Positions 1-10,443 are shown, numbered from the stretch's first letter. The stretch: DNA of 64,000 nt from an uncultured Psychroserpens sp. (GCF_947503375.1 NZ_CANNDQ010000009.1:31754-95753); one strand, 5' to 3'. Notes: generated by a model from the sequence alone, not told the origin. Program-made: numbers and translations.

Positions 1-1315
1 GCATGATCAACGTAGACAACCAAGTTGCAAGTACTGGGTTTAAAGTTCCATCTAAAGAGCTATTTTTTGCAAAAATACCTATGAAGTGATATGTTAAAAA
101 CAGTAGTATCGCAATTACTAGAGGTAAACCAATACCTCCTTTTCTAATTAATGCGCCTAATGGTGCTCCTACAAAAAATAAAATGATGCATGCAAATGCT
201 AATACATACTTTTCGTGTAAAGAAATCACATGTTTACTTAGCCATTTAGTCGCTCCTGCAAAATTCTTTTTATTTGCAGTTAAAATTTGCATACTACTCG
301 ACGTTGTGTTTTTAGCCAAACCTAGTAACTGCACTTTAGTTTTGTTATTAAATAAACTCAGTATATTCCCATTAAAAATAGAATCTTTTTGAGGTTCAAT
401 ATTTTCACTTAATATAGCAAATGAGGTTCGGTTATATAATGTTTTTGAAAAATCTTTATAGCTTTCAGACTTCTTAACATACAAACTGTCTATGGTGTAA
501 TTAAGACTACTAACATTTAACATGTTATAACGATTGTCATAGCTTTTGTCATCAATGTCTACGTCATTAAGTCCTTCTAAATCTACATTAATAGTATATT
601 CTTCGAAATAGCTTTTAGCATGTGGCTTTTTTATTCGCTTCTTAGGATCTTTACTGAATATCTCTTCATAGTAATGCCCTTCATACAATACTAGTTGAAG
701 AATGTTTGAATTTTCGTTACTTTTTAGTTCACCAGTTTCTGAGATGATAACTGTAGTATTTCCTGAGCGTTTCATCCCCTTTTTATGGATTACAACATTT
801 TTAAGGAATTCGCCTTTTTCTCCACTTTTTTCTTCTACTTTAATATTGTATTCGCCAATATCGTTAAATTGACCTTCAGCTATTGCCATTGCTGGCTGTA
901 CCTTTGCAATATTCTTCCTTAAATTGTAAAAATTATAATTAGCCCACGGGATGACGTTATTTGAAAAAATGAACGTGGTTAAGCTTAGCAAAACAATAAA
1001 AATACTTAGCCCTCGCATAGCGCGTTGTAATGAGATTCCAGTAGATTTCATCGCTGCAAACTCATAGTTTTCAGCAAACTGACCAAATACCATTATGGAA
1101 GCAAGTAAAATGGTTAATGGTAAAATAAGAGGAATAAGTGTAGGAGTTACATAAAGCAAAAACTTAAGAATGACGTTTAATGCTAAGTCTTTTCCAGCTA
1201 ATTCACTTATGTATAGCCAAATAGATTGCAAAACAAAAATGAGCATGAGTATTACAAACACGCTCAAAAAAGTTTTTAAGTAGGTCTTTAATATGTACCT
1301 ATCTAGTATTTTCAT
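1..1315 (-). CDS. LptF/LptG family LPS-export permease (3' end cut by window)
   Basis: This is an inner-membrane permease of the YjgP/YjgQ family. It works with LptB and LptC to extract lipopolysaccharide and pass it to the periplasmic Lpt bridge. About 438 codons are visible, starting at the ATG at 1315 (MKILDRYILKTYLKTFL). Typical features are the first membrane segment at about residues 13-33, a hydrophobic hairpin at about 55-115 with the motif FAENYEFAAMKSTGIS, a long periplasmic domain at about 130-350, and returning membrane helices at the end. The family is usually near 480 residues, so about 40 C-terminal residues lie off the left edge. It follows lolA on the same strand, a common flavobacterial order. 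I cannot tell LptF from LptG. Confidence 0.9.
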   Translation of the reverse strand, partial: MKILDRYILKTYLKTFLSVFVILMLIFVLQSIWLYISELAGKDLALNVILKFLLYVTPTLIPLILPLTILLASIMVFGQFAENYEFAAMKSTGISLQRAMRGLSIFIVLLSLTTFIFSNNVIPWANYNFYNLRKNIAKVQPAMAIAEGQFNDIGEYNIKVEEKSGEKGEFLKNVVIHKKGMKRSGNTTVIISETGELKSNENSNILQLVLYEGHYYEEIFSKDPKKRIKKPHAKSYFEEYTINVDLEGLNDVDIDDKSYDNRYNMLNVSSLNYTIDSLYVKKSESYKDFSKTLYNRTSFAILSENIEPQKDSIFNGNILSLFNNKTKVQLLGLAKNTTSSSMQILTANKKNFAGATKWLSKHVISLHEKYVLAFACIILFFVGAPLGALIRKGGIGLPLVIAILLFLTYHFIGIFAKNSSLDGTLNPVLATWLSTLIM

Positions 1316-1331
1316 CTATGATGGTTGAACC

Positions 1332-1976
1332 TTAGTCGAGTCTATTAATGTAATAGCCTTCATACTTACTCTCGTCAAAAGTAAACAAGGTTTTTGAAAT
1401 CGGCTCGTTAGTTTTAAAAGAATTAACAGTTAAAGTGGTTTTGGTTCCATTTTTACCAATTTCTATAAGGTTGTATATATGTTTGGTTTTTGCATCAATA
1501 CCTAATAATACTTGCTTGATCTCTGAATTTGTATCAATTGGATTTAATTTTATATATTGAATTTTTCTTCCCATGACATCTTGGATAATATCCATTTCAT
1601 AACTATAACCTTCTTTATAAAAAGAAAGCATTTGGCTAGGAGTGATGGTATTTTCATCTTCAGTATTATTTGAAGAAATGGTCACTTCTTCATCTTCTGG
1701 ACTTATGGTGTACAACGTCTTTCCATCAAAAATACGTGTAACACCTAAAATATTAAGAAGATATTTATCACCTTCCATAATCACATTACCACGTGTTTCT
1801 TGATTGATGTTTTCAGCAGAATTGTTAAGTGCATATTTGAAATCTATAGAAATATTCTCATAGGCTTTCGCTTTGCTATAAACATCATTCAATAGGGCTT
1901 CAGCTTTTTCAGCACTTTGTGCAAATCCGAATGTGCTCATTATAAATGTGCAAACTATAAGTATCTGTTTCATCAT
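1332..1976 (-). CDS. lolA: LolA-like outer membrane lipoprotein carrier
   Basis: A periplasmic LolA-fold protein of 214 residues that should carry lipoproteins from the inner to the outer membrane. A signal peptide covers about residues 1-20 (cleavage near GFAQ-SAEK). The rest matches the LolA half-barrel pattern, with GDKYLLNILGVTRIFDGKTL at about 69-88 and conserved DIIQDVMGRKIQYIKL further on. The gene lies between ftsK and the LptF/G permease on the same strand with short gaps, so they are probably one envelope operon. Bacteroidota usually lack a clear LolB, so the acceptor is unknown. Confidence 0.85.
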   Translation of the reverse strand: MMKQILIVCTFIMSTFGFAQSAEKAEALLNDVYSKAKAYENISIDFKYALNNSAENINQETRGNVIMEGDKYLLNILGVTRIFDGKTLYTISPEDEEVTISSNNTEDENTITPSQMLSFYKEGYSYEMDIIQDVMGRKIQYIKLNPIDTNSEIKQVLLGIDAKTKHIYNLIEIGKNGTKTTLTVNSFKTNEPISKTLFTFDESKYEGYYINRLD

Positions 1977-2009
1977 CGTTCTTTTATATTTTTAATATAT
2001 GTTTATGTA

Positions 2010-4394
2010 TTATTCATTTGCTAATAATTCATCAAGAGCTACTAAATCTGGAACTAATACCTGTCTGGCTTTACTGCCTTCAAAACCACCAACTATACCT
2101 GCAGCTTCTAATTGATCAATTAATCGACCAGCTCTATTGTATCCTAACTTTAATTTTCGTTGTAATAAAGATGCTGATCCTTGTTGTGCTGTAACAATAA
2201 TTTCTGCAGCTTCTCTAAATAACTTATCTCTATCTTCAATGTTATTATCAAGACTTGTGCCACTTTCTTCACCCACGTATTCTGGCAATAAATATGCATT
2301 AGGATAGGCCTTTTGTGCACCGATAAATTCAGTTATTTTTTCTACTTCAGGTGTATCTACAAATGCACATTGAATTCTGATAATATCATTACCTTGTGTA
2401 TATAACATGTCGCCTCGACCAATAAGTTGGTCAGCACCAGAACCGTCTAAAATAGTTCGAGAATCAATTTTAGAAGTTACTCTAAAGGCAATACGTGCTG
2501 GGAAATTAGCTTTTATAATACCAGTAATTACATTTACTGAAGGACGTTGAGTGGCAATTATTAAATGAATACCTATAGCTCGAGCCAGCTGCGCTAAACG
2601 TGCAATAGGCGTTTCTACTTCTTTACCAGCAGTCATTATTAAATCGGCAAACTCATCAACAACCAAAACGATGTAAGGTAAAAATTGATGACCATCGTTA
2701 GGGTTTAATTTTCTAGCCTTAAATTTTGCATTGTATTCTTTAATATTACGACACATTGCATTTTTTAGCATTTCGTAACGGTTATCCATTTCTATACAAA
2801 GAGAGTTCAATGTATTGATAACCTTGGTGTTATCTGTAATAATAGCATCTTCGCTATCTGGAAGTTTAGCTAGATAATGGCGTTCTATTTTATTAAAAAG
2901 TGTAAGTTCAACTTTTTTAGGATCAACTAGTACAAACTTTACTTCAGCTGGATGTTTCTTATAAAGTAAAGAAGTTAATACTGCATTTAAGCCAACAGAT
3001 TTACCTTGACCTGTTGCTCCAGCCATTAATAGGTGAGGCATTTTGGCTAAATCTACAACCATGGTTTCATTGCTAATGGTTTTTCCAAAGGCAATAGGAA
3101 GTTCCATTTCAGATTTTTGAAACTTTTGGGATGCAATAACCGATCGCATGGATACAATAGTAGCATTCTTATTTGGAACCTCAATACCAATAGTTCCTTT
3201 TCCTGGGATAGGTGCAATGATACGTATTCCTAATGCTGAAAGTGATAATGCAATATCATCTTCAAGATTTTTAATTTTAGAAATTCGAACTCCAGCTTCA
3301 GGTACGATCTCGTATAATGTTACTGTTGGTCCAATAGTTGCTTTTATACTGGCGATACCTATTTTATAGTTGTTTAGTGTTTCAACGATTCGGTTCTTAT
3401 TTTCTTCTAGCTCTTCTTGGTTAATCGTAATACCTTCTGTATTATATTTTTTAAGTAGGTCTAATGGTGGAAATTCAAATTTACTAAGTTCCAGTGTAGG
3501 GTCAAATTGACCAAAATCTTCCACTAACTTATTAGAGAGATTGTCTGTTTCTGATTCCTCTTCGGCAGCAGCTTCTATTTCAATATCTATTTCTGATTCG
3601 GGCTCAGGTATTTTTAATTCAATTTTTTGAAGTTCTTCTTTTATTTTGGGCTCTGGATGTTTTACGATTGTAGCTTCAGGCCCTTCAGTACTTAGTTCAA
3701 ATGCAGATTTAATAGCCTCAGCTTCGGCGGTTAAATCGTTGTCTAATGGAATATTAATATCTTGTTCATTATTATCTATTTCAGATTTAAAATCACTTTT
3801 AGCTTTTTTGAAAAGAGAAACAAATGTTTGTCCAGTGACCTTAAATCTAATTGCAAGATACACGATGAGCACAAATACAAGTATCAATGCCGTTCCAATT
3901 TTACCTACATAATCTTGAAAAAGGCTGTTTACCTCATAACCAATAGTTCCACCTAAAGCATCATACTTATGTGTGAAAAAACCAAAAAATACAGAAAACC
4001 ATATGATGATTAACGTTCCCCAGATCCAATGTTTTCTCAGTCTAGTCTTATTGATATCTAAGGTGATATATATGCCTGATAGGAAAAGTAATCCTGAAAC
4101 TATAAATGATGAAATGCCAAACCCTTTTCTTATGAATAAGTCACTAATCCAAGCTCCAAGTTTGTTGAGCCAATTATCTGCTTTGACCTCTCTAGACGAT
4201 AATTCGGTAAGTGTGCTTTGGTCTGCTTGTCCATTAAAGAAAAAAGACAAAAACGCAATAAACATTAAAATACCAGTAATGATTAATAAACTACCAAAGA
4301 TCAATTTTTGCTGACTTGATAATTTAAAACTTGGTTTTTTAAGTTTAGGCGTGATTTTAGCTTTGCTTTTAGTCTTAGTTTTCTTCTTCGCCAT
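2010..4394 (-). CDS. ftsK: DNA translocase FtsK
   Basis: A septal DNA pump of the FtsK/SpoIIIE family that moves chromosome ends through the division site and activates XerCD. I place the start at the ATG at 4394 (MAKKKTKTKSKAK), giving 794 residues; an ATG 24 bases upstream adds an unlikely leader. Four membrane helices lie in the first 200 residues, followed by an acidic linker at about 220-310. The motor has Walker A GATGQGKS near residue 460 and Walker B VLVVDEFADL near 580. The C-terminal winged-helix gamma domain (LLQRKLKLGYNRAGRLIDQL) should read KOPS-like sites. Length is normal for flavobacteria. Confidence 0.97.
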   Translation of the reverse strand: MAKKKTKTKSKAKITPKLKKPSFKLSSQQKLIFGSLLIITGILMFIAFLSFFFNGQADQSTLTELSSREVKADNWLNKLGAWISDLFIRKGFGISSFIVSGLLFLSGIYITLDINKTRLRKHWIWGTLIIIWFSVFFGFFTHKYDALGGTIGYEVNSLFQDYVGKIGTALILVFVLIVYLAIRFKVTGQTFVSLFKKAKSDFKSEIDNNEQDINIPLDNDLTAEAEAIKSAFELSTEGPEATIVKHPEPKIKEELQKIELKIPEPESEIDIEIEAAAEEESETDNLSNKLVEDFGQFDPTLELSKFEFPPLDLLKKYNTEGITINQEELEENKNRIVETLNNYKIGIASIKATIGPTVTLYEIVPEAGVRISKIKNLEDDIALSLSALGIRIIAPIPGKGTIGIEVPNKNATIVSMRSVIASQKFQKSEMELPIAFGKTISNETMVVDLAKMPHLLMAGATGQGKSVGLNAVLTSLLYKKHPAEVKFVLVDPKKVELTLFNKIERHYLAKLPDSEDAIITDNTKVINTLNSLCIEMDNRYEMLKNAMCRNIKEYNAKFKARKLNPNDGHQFLPYIVLVVDEFADLIMTAGKEVETPIARLAQLARAIGIHLIIATQRPSVNVITGIIKANFPARIAFRVTSKIDSRTILDGSGADQLIGRGDMLYTQGNDIIRIQCAFVDTPEVEKITEFIGAQKAYPNAYLLPEYVGEESGTSLDNNIEDRDKLFREAAEIIVTAQQGSASLLQRKLKLGYNRAGRLIDQLEAAGIVGGFEGSKARQVLVPDLVALDELLANE

Positions 4395-4493
4395 CAAAGG
4401 TTGCTTAGTATAAAACAAAAATACAAATTACTAACGTTTATCCTAACTTAAAAAGTATTTAAAGCATTATAAAATTGATCCTTTTTTAAAAAG

Positions 4494-4862
4494 CTATATC
4501 AGCTTAGGAATGTATATCACCATAGCTGCAATTGTTGCAGCTACTGCAGCAATAAATACAGCACCTGCAGCAATATCTTTAATACGTCCTATGCTATCAT
4601 GCCTATCAGGATGTATAAAATCTGATATGTACTCTATAGCTGTATTAACGCCTTCTAAACTCATGACTAATCCTATAAATACAATTTGAAATAACCATTC
4701 GGTTTTAGAAATTTCAAAGTAGAATCCTGCAATAGTAACTATTATAGCAATAAAGACTTGAATTTTTATGCTTGATTCAGTTTTGATTAAGAAAAGTGCG
4801 CCTTTAAATGCATAGCCTACACTTTTTAATCGGTTTACTAGAAAAGATTCTTTTTTCTGCAT
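4494..4862 (-). CDS. dgkA: Diacylglycerol kinase family protein
   Basis: A small integral membrane lipid kinase of 122 residues with three hydrophobic helices. The signature EGVNTAIEYISDF (about residues 70-82) holds the metal- and substrate-binding acids of the DgkA family, and KDIAAGAVFIAA follows. It phosphorylates diacylglycerol or possibly undecaprenol; the sequence does not separate these. It sits between tpx and ftsK on the same strand, a frequent flavobacterial arrangement. Confidence 0.93.
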   Translation of the reverse strand: MQKKESFLVNRLKSVGYAFKGALFLIKTESSIKIQVFIAIIVTIAGFYFEISKTEWLFQIVFIGLVMSLEGVNTAIEYISDFIHPDRHDSIGRIKDIAAGAVFIAAVAATIAAMVIYIPKLI

Positions 4863-4900
4863 TTTGTAAGCTCCTTTAAGGTAGCTATTAGTATAATCAC

Positions 4901-5401
4901 TTACTTTAGAGCTTTTAAAGCTGCTTCGTAATTAGGTTCATCAGCAATTTCTGGAACTTGTTCTGTGTATAATACCTTTCCTTTGCTATCTATAATGATA
5001 ACACATCTTGATAGTAAGGTGTCAAATGCACCATCGACAAAATTTAAGCCATATGCTTCACCAAAGCTGCCATCTTTATAATCGGATAGACTAACCACAT
5101 TATCTAGACCTTCAGCACCACAGAAACGAGCCATAGCAAAAGGAAGGTCTTTTGAAATACAAAGTACTTTAGTGTTTTCTAAGTTACTAGCTTCTTTATT
5201 GAAAGCTCTAATAGATTGAGCACAAGTGCCAGTGTCAACACTTGGGAATACATTCAGTACCAAATGGTGCCCTGAGTAATCATTATTAGTTTTTGTTGAT
5301 AAATCGGTTGCTGTCAATTTAAAATCTGGAGCTATTGATCCAATTTCTGGGAGTGATCCAGAGGTGTGTACAGTATCACCACCTAATGTAACTGTTGCCA
5401 T
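4901..5401 (-). CDS. tpx: Thiol peroxidase Tpx (atypical 2-Cys peroxiredoxin)
   Basis: A 166-residue peroxiredoxin that reduces hydroperoxides at the expense of thioredoxin. The peroxidatic cysteine is Cys60 in VDTGTCAQSIRAFN and the resolving cysteine is Cys94 in ARFCGAEG, the usual Tpx spacing. No signal peptide is present, so it should be cytoplasmic. The gene is upstream of dgkA with a gap of about 40 bases and may be co-transcribed with it. Confidence 0.96.
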   Translation of the reverse strand: MATVTLGGDTVHTSGSLPEIGSIAPDFKLTATDLSTKTNNDYSGHHLVLNVFPSVDTGTCAQSIRAFNKEASNLENTKVLCISKDLPFAMARFCGAEGLDNVVSLSDYKDGSFGEAYGLNFVDGAFDTLLSRCVIIIDSKGKVLYTEQVPEIADEPNYEAALKALK

Positions 5402-5515
5402 GTGTTATCGTTTTTTATGAATGTTAAAATTAAGTATTATTTAAATCTAAAACACCTAGCTACTATAATATTTTGCAATAGTTTAACAGTTGAATTTTAT
5501 AAGCTATCAAAAAGG

Positions 5516-6373
5516 TTAGAAAGTGCCTACGATACCTATTTGATTTGCACCAAATCTTAAGTTCCATGACATTTGTTTTTCTTTTTTTGGATAGTCATAG
5601 GCTTTTTCTTCGAATAAAAATTTATCAATACTATCTACTACTATGATGCTTAAAGCTGCACTAAAAGCAATATCTGTAATCCAATGTGCATCATCAATTA
5701 ATCTAGAAATAGGAGGAATGGCACCAATAGAGTAGATGCCAATTTTCACCCAAGTATTATCAAATTGTTTGGCTATGGCATGCGCCATTGTAATAGACAA
5801 AGCAGTATGGCCAGAAGGGAAAGAATGGTATCTAGCTTTACTAGAAAAAGGCTCAAAATCTAAATGATCTAGATTAGAACCAGGCCTAGCTCTTCCAAAT
5901 GCAGTTTTACTGAAGGTTTGAATTAGACCAGTGGTTATTGAAGACGAGATAATAAGTACACTTGTTTTTCTTATTTTTTCATTTTTTGTTAGTAGTCCAA
6001 AACCATACAGTCCTGCATTAGCCATAAAATAGTTTTGCGGACTTCCAAAATACCATCCAAAATCTCGTATGACCTTTGGGAAATCATCTTTTTGATTTTG
6101 AAAAAAATCTCGAGTAGAATTATCAGCTATACTTAAAACCGCTGTGCCACCAAAAAGAATGCCTAGTTTGGCAAAATCATCTCCTTTCCAATGCAGAGGT
6201 CTTGTGAAAGAATGACCTACACCTTTTAAAGTGTATTTTATATCATGTTTTGCAAGCGTCCAAACTGAAGTTGTATCCTTAGATTTGGAAACAATTGAAG
6301 ATTGTGCAATTGTTGTGTGAACACAAAAGCATAATAGTGTGAGTGTAATTAAAATTTTAATTTTCAAAAGCAT
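5516..6373 (-). CDS. PAP2 superfamily phosphatase
   Basis: A membrane-associated phosphatidic acid phosphatase type 2 protein of 285 residues. It begins with a signal or anchor segment (about residues 4-23). All three PAP2 motifs are present in order: KTAFGRARP, then SFPSGHTA, then SRLIDDAHWITD, which supply the catalytic Ser-His-Asp set. Likely substrates are lipid phosphates such as undecaprenyl pyrophosphate or lipid A phosphates, but sequence alone does not say which. It stands alone upstream of tpx, with about 115 bases between them. Confidence 0.88.
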   Translation of the reverse strand: MLLKIKILITLTLLCFCVHTTIAQSSIVSKSKDTTSVWTLAKHDIKYTLKGVGHSFTRPLHWKGDDFAKLGILFGGTAVLSIADNSTRDFFQNQKDDFPKVIRDFGWYFGSPQNYFMANAGLYGFGLLTKNEKIRKTSVLIISSSITTGLIQTFSKTAFGRARPGSNLDHLDFEPFSSKARYHSFPSGHTALSITMAHAIAKQFDNTWVKIGIYSIGAIPPISRLIDDAHWITDIAFSAALSIIVVDSIDKFLFEEKAYDYPKKEKQMSWNLRFGANQIGIVGTF

Positions 6374-6610
6374 TTATTTTTTGAAGTCGTGTCATTTCAA
6401 CGCCTAAAAATAAGAAATATTTAAGTCTTGGTGTGCTGTCATTTTTAAGTTAGCATAATAAAATTCAAAACTATATTTGGTAACGATGAAAACATCTCAA
6501 ATTTAGATTTTAATATTATGAGTATTATAATTTTAACATGTCTTTTTTATTAAATCCATAAAACTTGTTTTTAAGGTATTTTTTTTAAATATTTTTCTAT
6601 TACTGTTTTT

Positions 6611-6618
6611 TACATTTG
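6611..6618 (+). promoter_or_regulatory. Probable -7 box of the ammonium transporter promoter
   Basis: TACATTTG matches the Bacteroidota -7 consensus TAnnTTTG and lies 13 bases before the ATG. No clear TTG -33 box is visible at the expected distance, so the assignment is weak. Confidence 0.35.
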
Positions 6619-6630
6619 AAATAAATAATA

Positions 6631-7920
6631 ATGATTATGGGTAAAAAACTAAACTTTATTGTATTGTCAACCTTGGTTGTTTTAGTGCTATTGTTTGGCA
6701 CTGAATATCAAATTTTAAGTAATAGTGATCAAATAGATACTGGAGATACAGCATGGATGATCATAGCAACTGCATTAGTATTCATAATGACACCTGGTCT
6801 TGCCTTCTTCTATGGTGGAATGGTTAATAAAAAAAGTATCATATCTACCATGCTTCAAAGTTTTGTGGCTTTGGGAGTTATAAGTATACTATGGGTTATT
6901 GTAGGATTTAGTTTAGCGTTTGGAGATAGTATGTATGGTATTATAGGTAATCCTACGACTTATTTTTGTTTTAAAGATGTAGTAGTATCTCCAAATACTG
7001 ATTTTGCACCAACGATACCATTTTTACTCTTTGCCTTATTTCAGCTTAAGTTTGCTATAATTACTCCAGCATTAATAACAGGAAGTTTTGCTGAACGCAT
7101 AAGATTTAGAAGTTACATTTTTTTTATGGTACTGTTTTCTATTTTTATTTATTCACCTTTAGCACATATGACATGGCATCCTGATGGCCTTCTAAGAAAT
7201 TGGGATGTGTTGGATTTTGCAGGAGGAACAGTAGTGCATATGTCTGCAGGAATGGCTGCATTAGCGGGAGCTATGTATTTAGGTAAGCGAAGAGTTGAAA
7301 TTGAAAAGCCAGCTAACATCCCTTTTGTGATATTAGGAACTGGATTGCTGTGGTTTGGGTGGTTTGGGTTTAATTCTGGGTCAGCCTTAGGTGCAAACAC
7401 TGATGCAGTGATTGCATTTGCTAATACTAATATAGCATCAGCCACAAGTATGATTACTTGGTTATTTTTTGAGCGCTATTTTAATAGAAAGATGTCATCA
7501 CTCGGCGCATGTATTGGAGCTATTGTTGGTTTAGTGGCCATAACACCAGCTGCAGGTTTTGTATCGATAGGGCAGAGTGTTTTTATTGGCTTTATTGCGG
7601 CAATTGTAAGCAATTTAGCCATCCAGCTTAATAAGAAATCTAAGATTGATGACACACTAGAGGTATTCCCAAGCCATGGAGTAGGAGGTATCGTTGGAAT
7701 GATACTAACAGGAGTGCTTGCAAAAGACGTAGGTTTGGTTTATGGTGCGTATACAACATTTACACATCATTTGATCGCTTTAGTAGTTGTTGCGTTATTT
7801 ACGTTTTTTGGAAGTTTGTTGTTATTGAAAATAGTAGACACAGCTTTGCCATTGCGTGTTCGAACAGATCAAGAAATTAGAGGTCTTGATATTTCACAGC
7901 ATGGCGAAAATATTGATTGA
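6631..7920 (+). CDS. amt: Ammonium transporter (Amt/MEP/Rh family)
   Basis: A polytopic inner-membrane channel of 429 residues that takes up ammonium. About eleven or twelve hydrophobic helices are visible. The Amt signature DFAGGTVVHMSAGMAALAGA (about residues 195-214) contains the first pore histidine, and FPSHGVGGIVGMI near 350 contains the second. The first helix (about 8-25) may be a signal sequence. The start could be the ATG at 6631 or the next ATG two codons later. No GlnK/P-II gene lies beside it, unlike many bacteria. Confidence 0.95.
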   Translation: MIMGKKLNFIVLSTLVVLVLLFGTEYQILSNSDQIDTGDTAWMIIATALVFIMTPGLAFFYGGMVNKKSIISTMLQSFVALGVISILWVIVGFSLAFGDSMYGIIGNPTTYFCFKDVVVSPNTDFAPTIPFLLFALFQLKFAIITPALITGSFAERIRFRSYIFFMVLFSIFIYSPLAHMTWHPDGLLRNWDVLDFAGGTVVHMSAGMAALAGAMYLGKRRVEIEKPANIPFVILGTGLLWFGWFGFNSGSALGANTDAVIAFANTNIASATSMITWLFFERYFNRKMSSLGACIGAIVGLVAITPAAGFVSIGQSVFIGFIAAIVSNLAIQLNKKSKIDDTLEVFPSHGVGGIVGMILTGVLAKDVGLVYGAYTTFTHHLIALVVVALFTFFGSLLLLKIVDTALPLRVRTDQEIRGLDISQHGENID

Positions 7921-7935
7921 AAAATAATAATGAAT

Positions 7936-10362
7936 TTATCTTAGTTCTGCACCTAATTGTTTCTCAAAATTTGCCTGAAGCTTATTCATTATCTTGTCTA
8001 TCTGTTTATCAGTAAGTGTTTTTTTATCATCCTGAATAGTAAAGCTTACAGCATAGCTTTTTTTTCCTTTTGGAAGGTTCTTGCCTTGATATACATCAAA
8101 CAAGTCTACATCTTTAAGCAATTGTTTCTCAGTGTGCATTGCAACTTTATCAATGTCTTCAAATGTAACTCCTTCATCTATTAACAATGCAAAATCACGA
8201 CGCACTTCAGGATATTTTGGAATATCTTTAAATTTAATATCATTATGCATTACCAAATCTATCACATTATCCCAATTAAAATCTGCATATAAAACTTCTT
8301 GCGATATACCAAAATGCTTCAATATCTTTTTGTTAATGATTCCAAAGTCAACTAGTATCGTCTTACCATGTGATAAACTAATTCCTTCACTAAATACATC
8401 ATTCTTCATTGGAGACACCTTGTATTTCAAAATGCCTACGCGCTCCAAAGTGCTATTGACAATTCCTTTTAGGTAAAAGAAATCACTTTTTTGAATAGGA
8501 GCATTCCAACGTAAGGTGTTTTTGTTTCCAGTTAAAAATAATGATAGACGTTTGTGCTCTTCGTGGCTGTCACCATAATTATGGTAAGTTTTTCCAAACT
8601 CATACAATTTTAAACTATCACGTTTCCTATTGATGTTATAGCTTGCAGCCTCTAAGCCAGAAAATAATAGACTTTGGCGCATAACACTCAAATCATTGCT
8701 CAATGGATTTAACATTTCTACATTGTGAGCTTCTTTGAGTTGTTCGCTTAGAGAAATATATTTTGGTGACGTAAGCGAATTGGAAAGAATTTCAAAGAAA
8801 CCTTGAGCTGCTAATTGATTGCCTATAATATTTTGAAGTTTATAATCTTCAAACCTTGAGGTATTAGAAATGGATGCGTTTAATTTTTCCGTGGTATTAA
8901 TGTTATTATAGCCATACACACGTAAAATTTCTTCAATCACATCTGCTTCACGCTGAACATCGTTTCTGTAAGCAGGAACAGTAAGACCAAGACCAGTTTC
9001 AGTAACATTATTTACTTTTATGTCTAGTGAAGTTAAAATACTTTTAATAGTTTCTTTTGGTATTTCTTCACCTATCAATTTCTTAGCATTATCAAAACTT
9101 AACCGAACTTGAAAGTCTTCAATTTTATTAGGATAGAAATCCATCAAATCACTTGTAATGTCACCACCAGCAATTTCTTGGATTAATAAAGCAGTTCGCT
9201 TTAATGCATATTCAGTAATGTTTGGGTCAATACCTCGTTCAAATCTAAAAGAAGCATCTGTATTTAAACCATGACGTTTAGCAGTTTTACGAATACTCAC
9301 AGGATTAAAATAAGCGCTTTCTAAAAAGATATTTGTTGTGCTTTCAGTTACACCAGAATGTACTCCGCCAAAAACTCCAGCGATACACATTGGTTTTTCA
9401 CCATCGCAAATCATCAGATCTTCCTCGTGTAATTCACGCTCAATTTCATCAAGCGTAATAAACTTTGTGCCTTTAGGTAATGTTTTGACTACCACTTTAT
9501 TCCCAGATATTTTTGCAGCATCAAATGCATGAAGTGGTTGTCCTAGGTCATGGAGCACATAATTAGTGATATCTACTATATTGTTTTTTGGTGTTAAACC
9601 AATCGCTTTTAATCGGTTTTGGAGCCAAGTAGGAGAATCTTCAACCTTTACACCAGAAATAGTAACACCACAATAACGAGGTGCTAGTGCTTTATCTTTA
9701 ACATCGATATCAATCTTTAATGTTCTATTCTCAACATGAAACGCACTTACTGATGGTGTAATTAATTCTGTATTGATCTCTTTTTGAAGTAGGCCAGCTT
9801 TTAAGTCACGAGCCACTCCAAAATGGCTCATTGCATCGGCTCGATTTGGTGTTAAGCCAATTTCGATAACATGGTCATTTTCTATTTTAAACAGTTGAGA
9901 GGCTTCAGCACCAACTTTTACTTTAGAATCTAATATCATTATACCATCATGAGAAGTGCCTAGTCCTAATTCATCTTCGGCACAGATCATACCATGACTT
10001 TCTTCTCCTCTAATTTTCCCTTTTTTGATGATCCAAGCTTCTCCTTCTGAAGTATATAGAGTTGTGCCTATTGTTGCTACTGGAACTTTTTGTCCTTTTG
10101 CTACATTAGGAGCACCACATACAATTTGTAAGGGTTCTTCTTTTCCAATATTTACTGTGGTAACTTTTAATCGGTCAGCATTTGGATGTTGATCGCAGGT
10201 GAGTACTTCACCAACAACAATTCCTTTTAAGCCACCTTTCACGGACTCATATGCTTCGATGCCTTCAACTTCTAAACCTAGATCAGTTAGAAGTTCACCT
10301 GTTTGTTCTGCCGGCCAATCAATCTTTAAAAATTGCTGTAGCCAATTATATGAAATCTTCAT
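7936..10362 (-). CDS. pheT: Phenylalanine-tRNA ligase beta subunit
   Basis: The 808-residue beta chain of the heterotetrameric PheRS that charges tRNA-Phe. In order it shows an N-terminal EMAPII-type tRNA-binding domain (about 40-150, GIVVGEVLTCDQHPNADRL), the B3/4 editing domain (about 210-390, CGVTISGVKVEDSP and GVFGGVHSGVTE), the B5 domain, the class II-like core and a C-terminal FDX-ACB anticodon-binding domain (YPEVRRDFALLIDEGV). Length is full. It is convergent with amt, leaving only about 15 bases between the stop codons. pheS is not in the window. Confidence 0.97.
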   Translation of the reverse strand: MKISYNWLQQFLKIDWPAEQTGELLTDLGLEVEGIEAYESVKGGLKGIVVGEVLTCDQHPNADRLKVTTVNIGKEEPLQIVCGAPNVAKGQKVPVATIGTTLYTSEGEAWIIKKGKIRGEESHGMICAEDELGLGTSHDGIMILDSKVKVGAEASQLFKIENDHVIEIGLTPNRADAMSHFGVARDLKAGLLQKEINTELITPSVSAFHVENRTLKIDIDVKDKALAPRYCGVTISGVKVEDSPTWLQNRLKAIGLTPKNNIVDITNYVLHDLGQPLHAFDAAKISGNKVVVKTLPKGTKFITLDEIERELHEEDLMICDGEKPMCIAGVFGGVHSGVTESTTNIFLESAYFNPVSIRKTAKRHGLNTDASFRFERGIDPNITEYALKRTALLIQEIAGGDITSDLMDFYPNKIEDFQVRLSFDNAKKLIGEEIPKETIKSILTSLDIKVNNVTETGLGLTVPAYRNDVQREADVIEEILRVYGYNNINTTEKLNASISNTSRFEDYKLQNIIGNQLAAQGFFEILSNSLTSPKYISLSEQLKEAHNVEMLNPLSNDLSVMRQSLLFSGLEAASYNINRKRDSLKLYEFGKTYHNYGDSHEEHKRLSLFLTGNKNTLRWNAPIQKSDFFYLKGIVNSTLERVGILKYKVSPMKNDVFSEGISLSHGKTILVDFGIINKKILKHFGISQEVLYADFNWDNVIDLVMHNDIKFKDIPKYPEVRRDFALLIDEGVTFEDIDKVAMHTEKQLLKDVDLFDVYQGKNLPKGKKSYAVSFTIQDDKKTLTDKQIDKIMNKLQANFEKQLGAELR

Positions 10363-10443
10363 CTTTGTACGTTAATCAATTGGCAAAGATAATAATACTA
10401 AATAGTTATATAAATTGATATTATGTTTTCTTTGTAAGAATTT

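Noticed and set aside
183..392. Small plus-strand gene opposite the LptF/G permease
   Set aside because: It is antisense to a well-supported conserved gene and has no start signal or family likeness; other short frames opposite real genes were rejected for the same reason.
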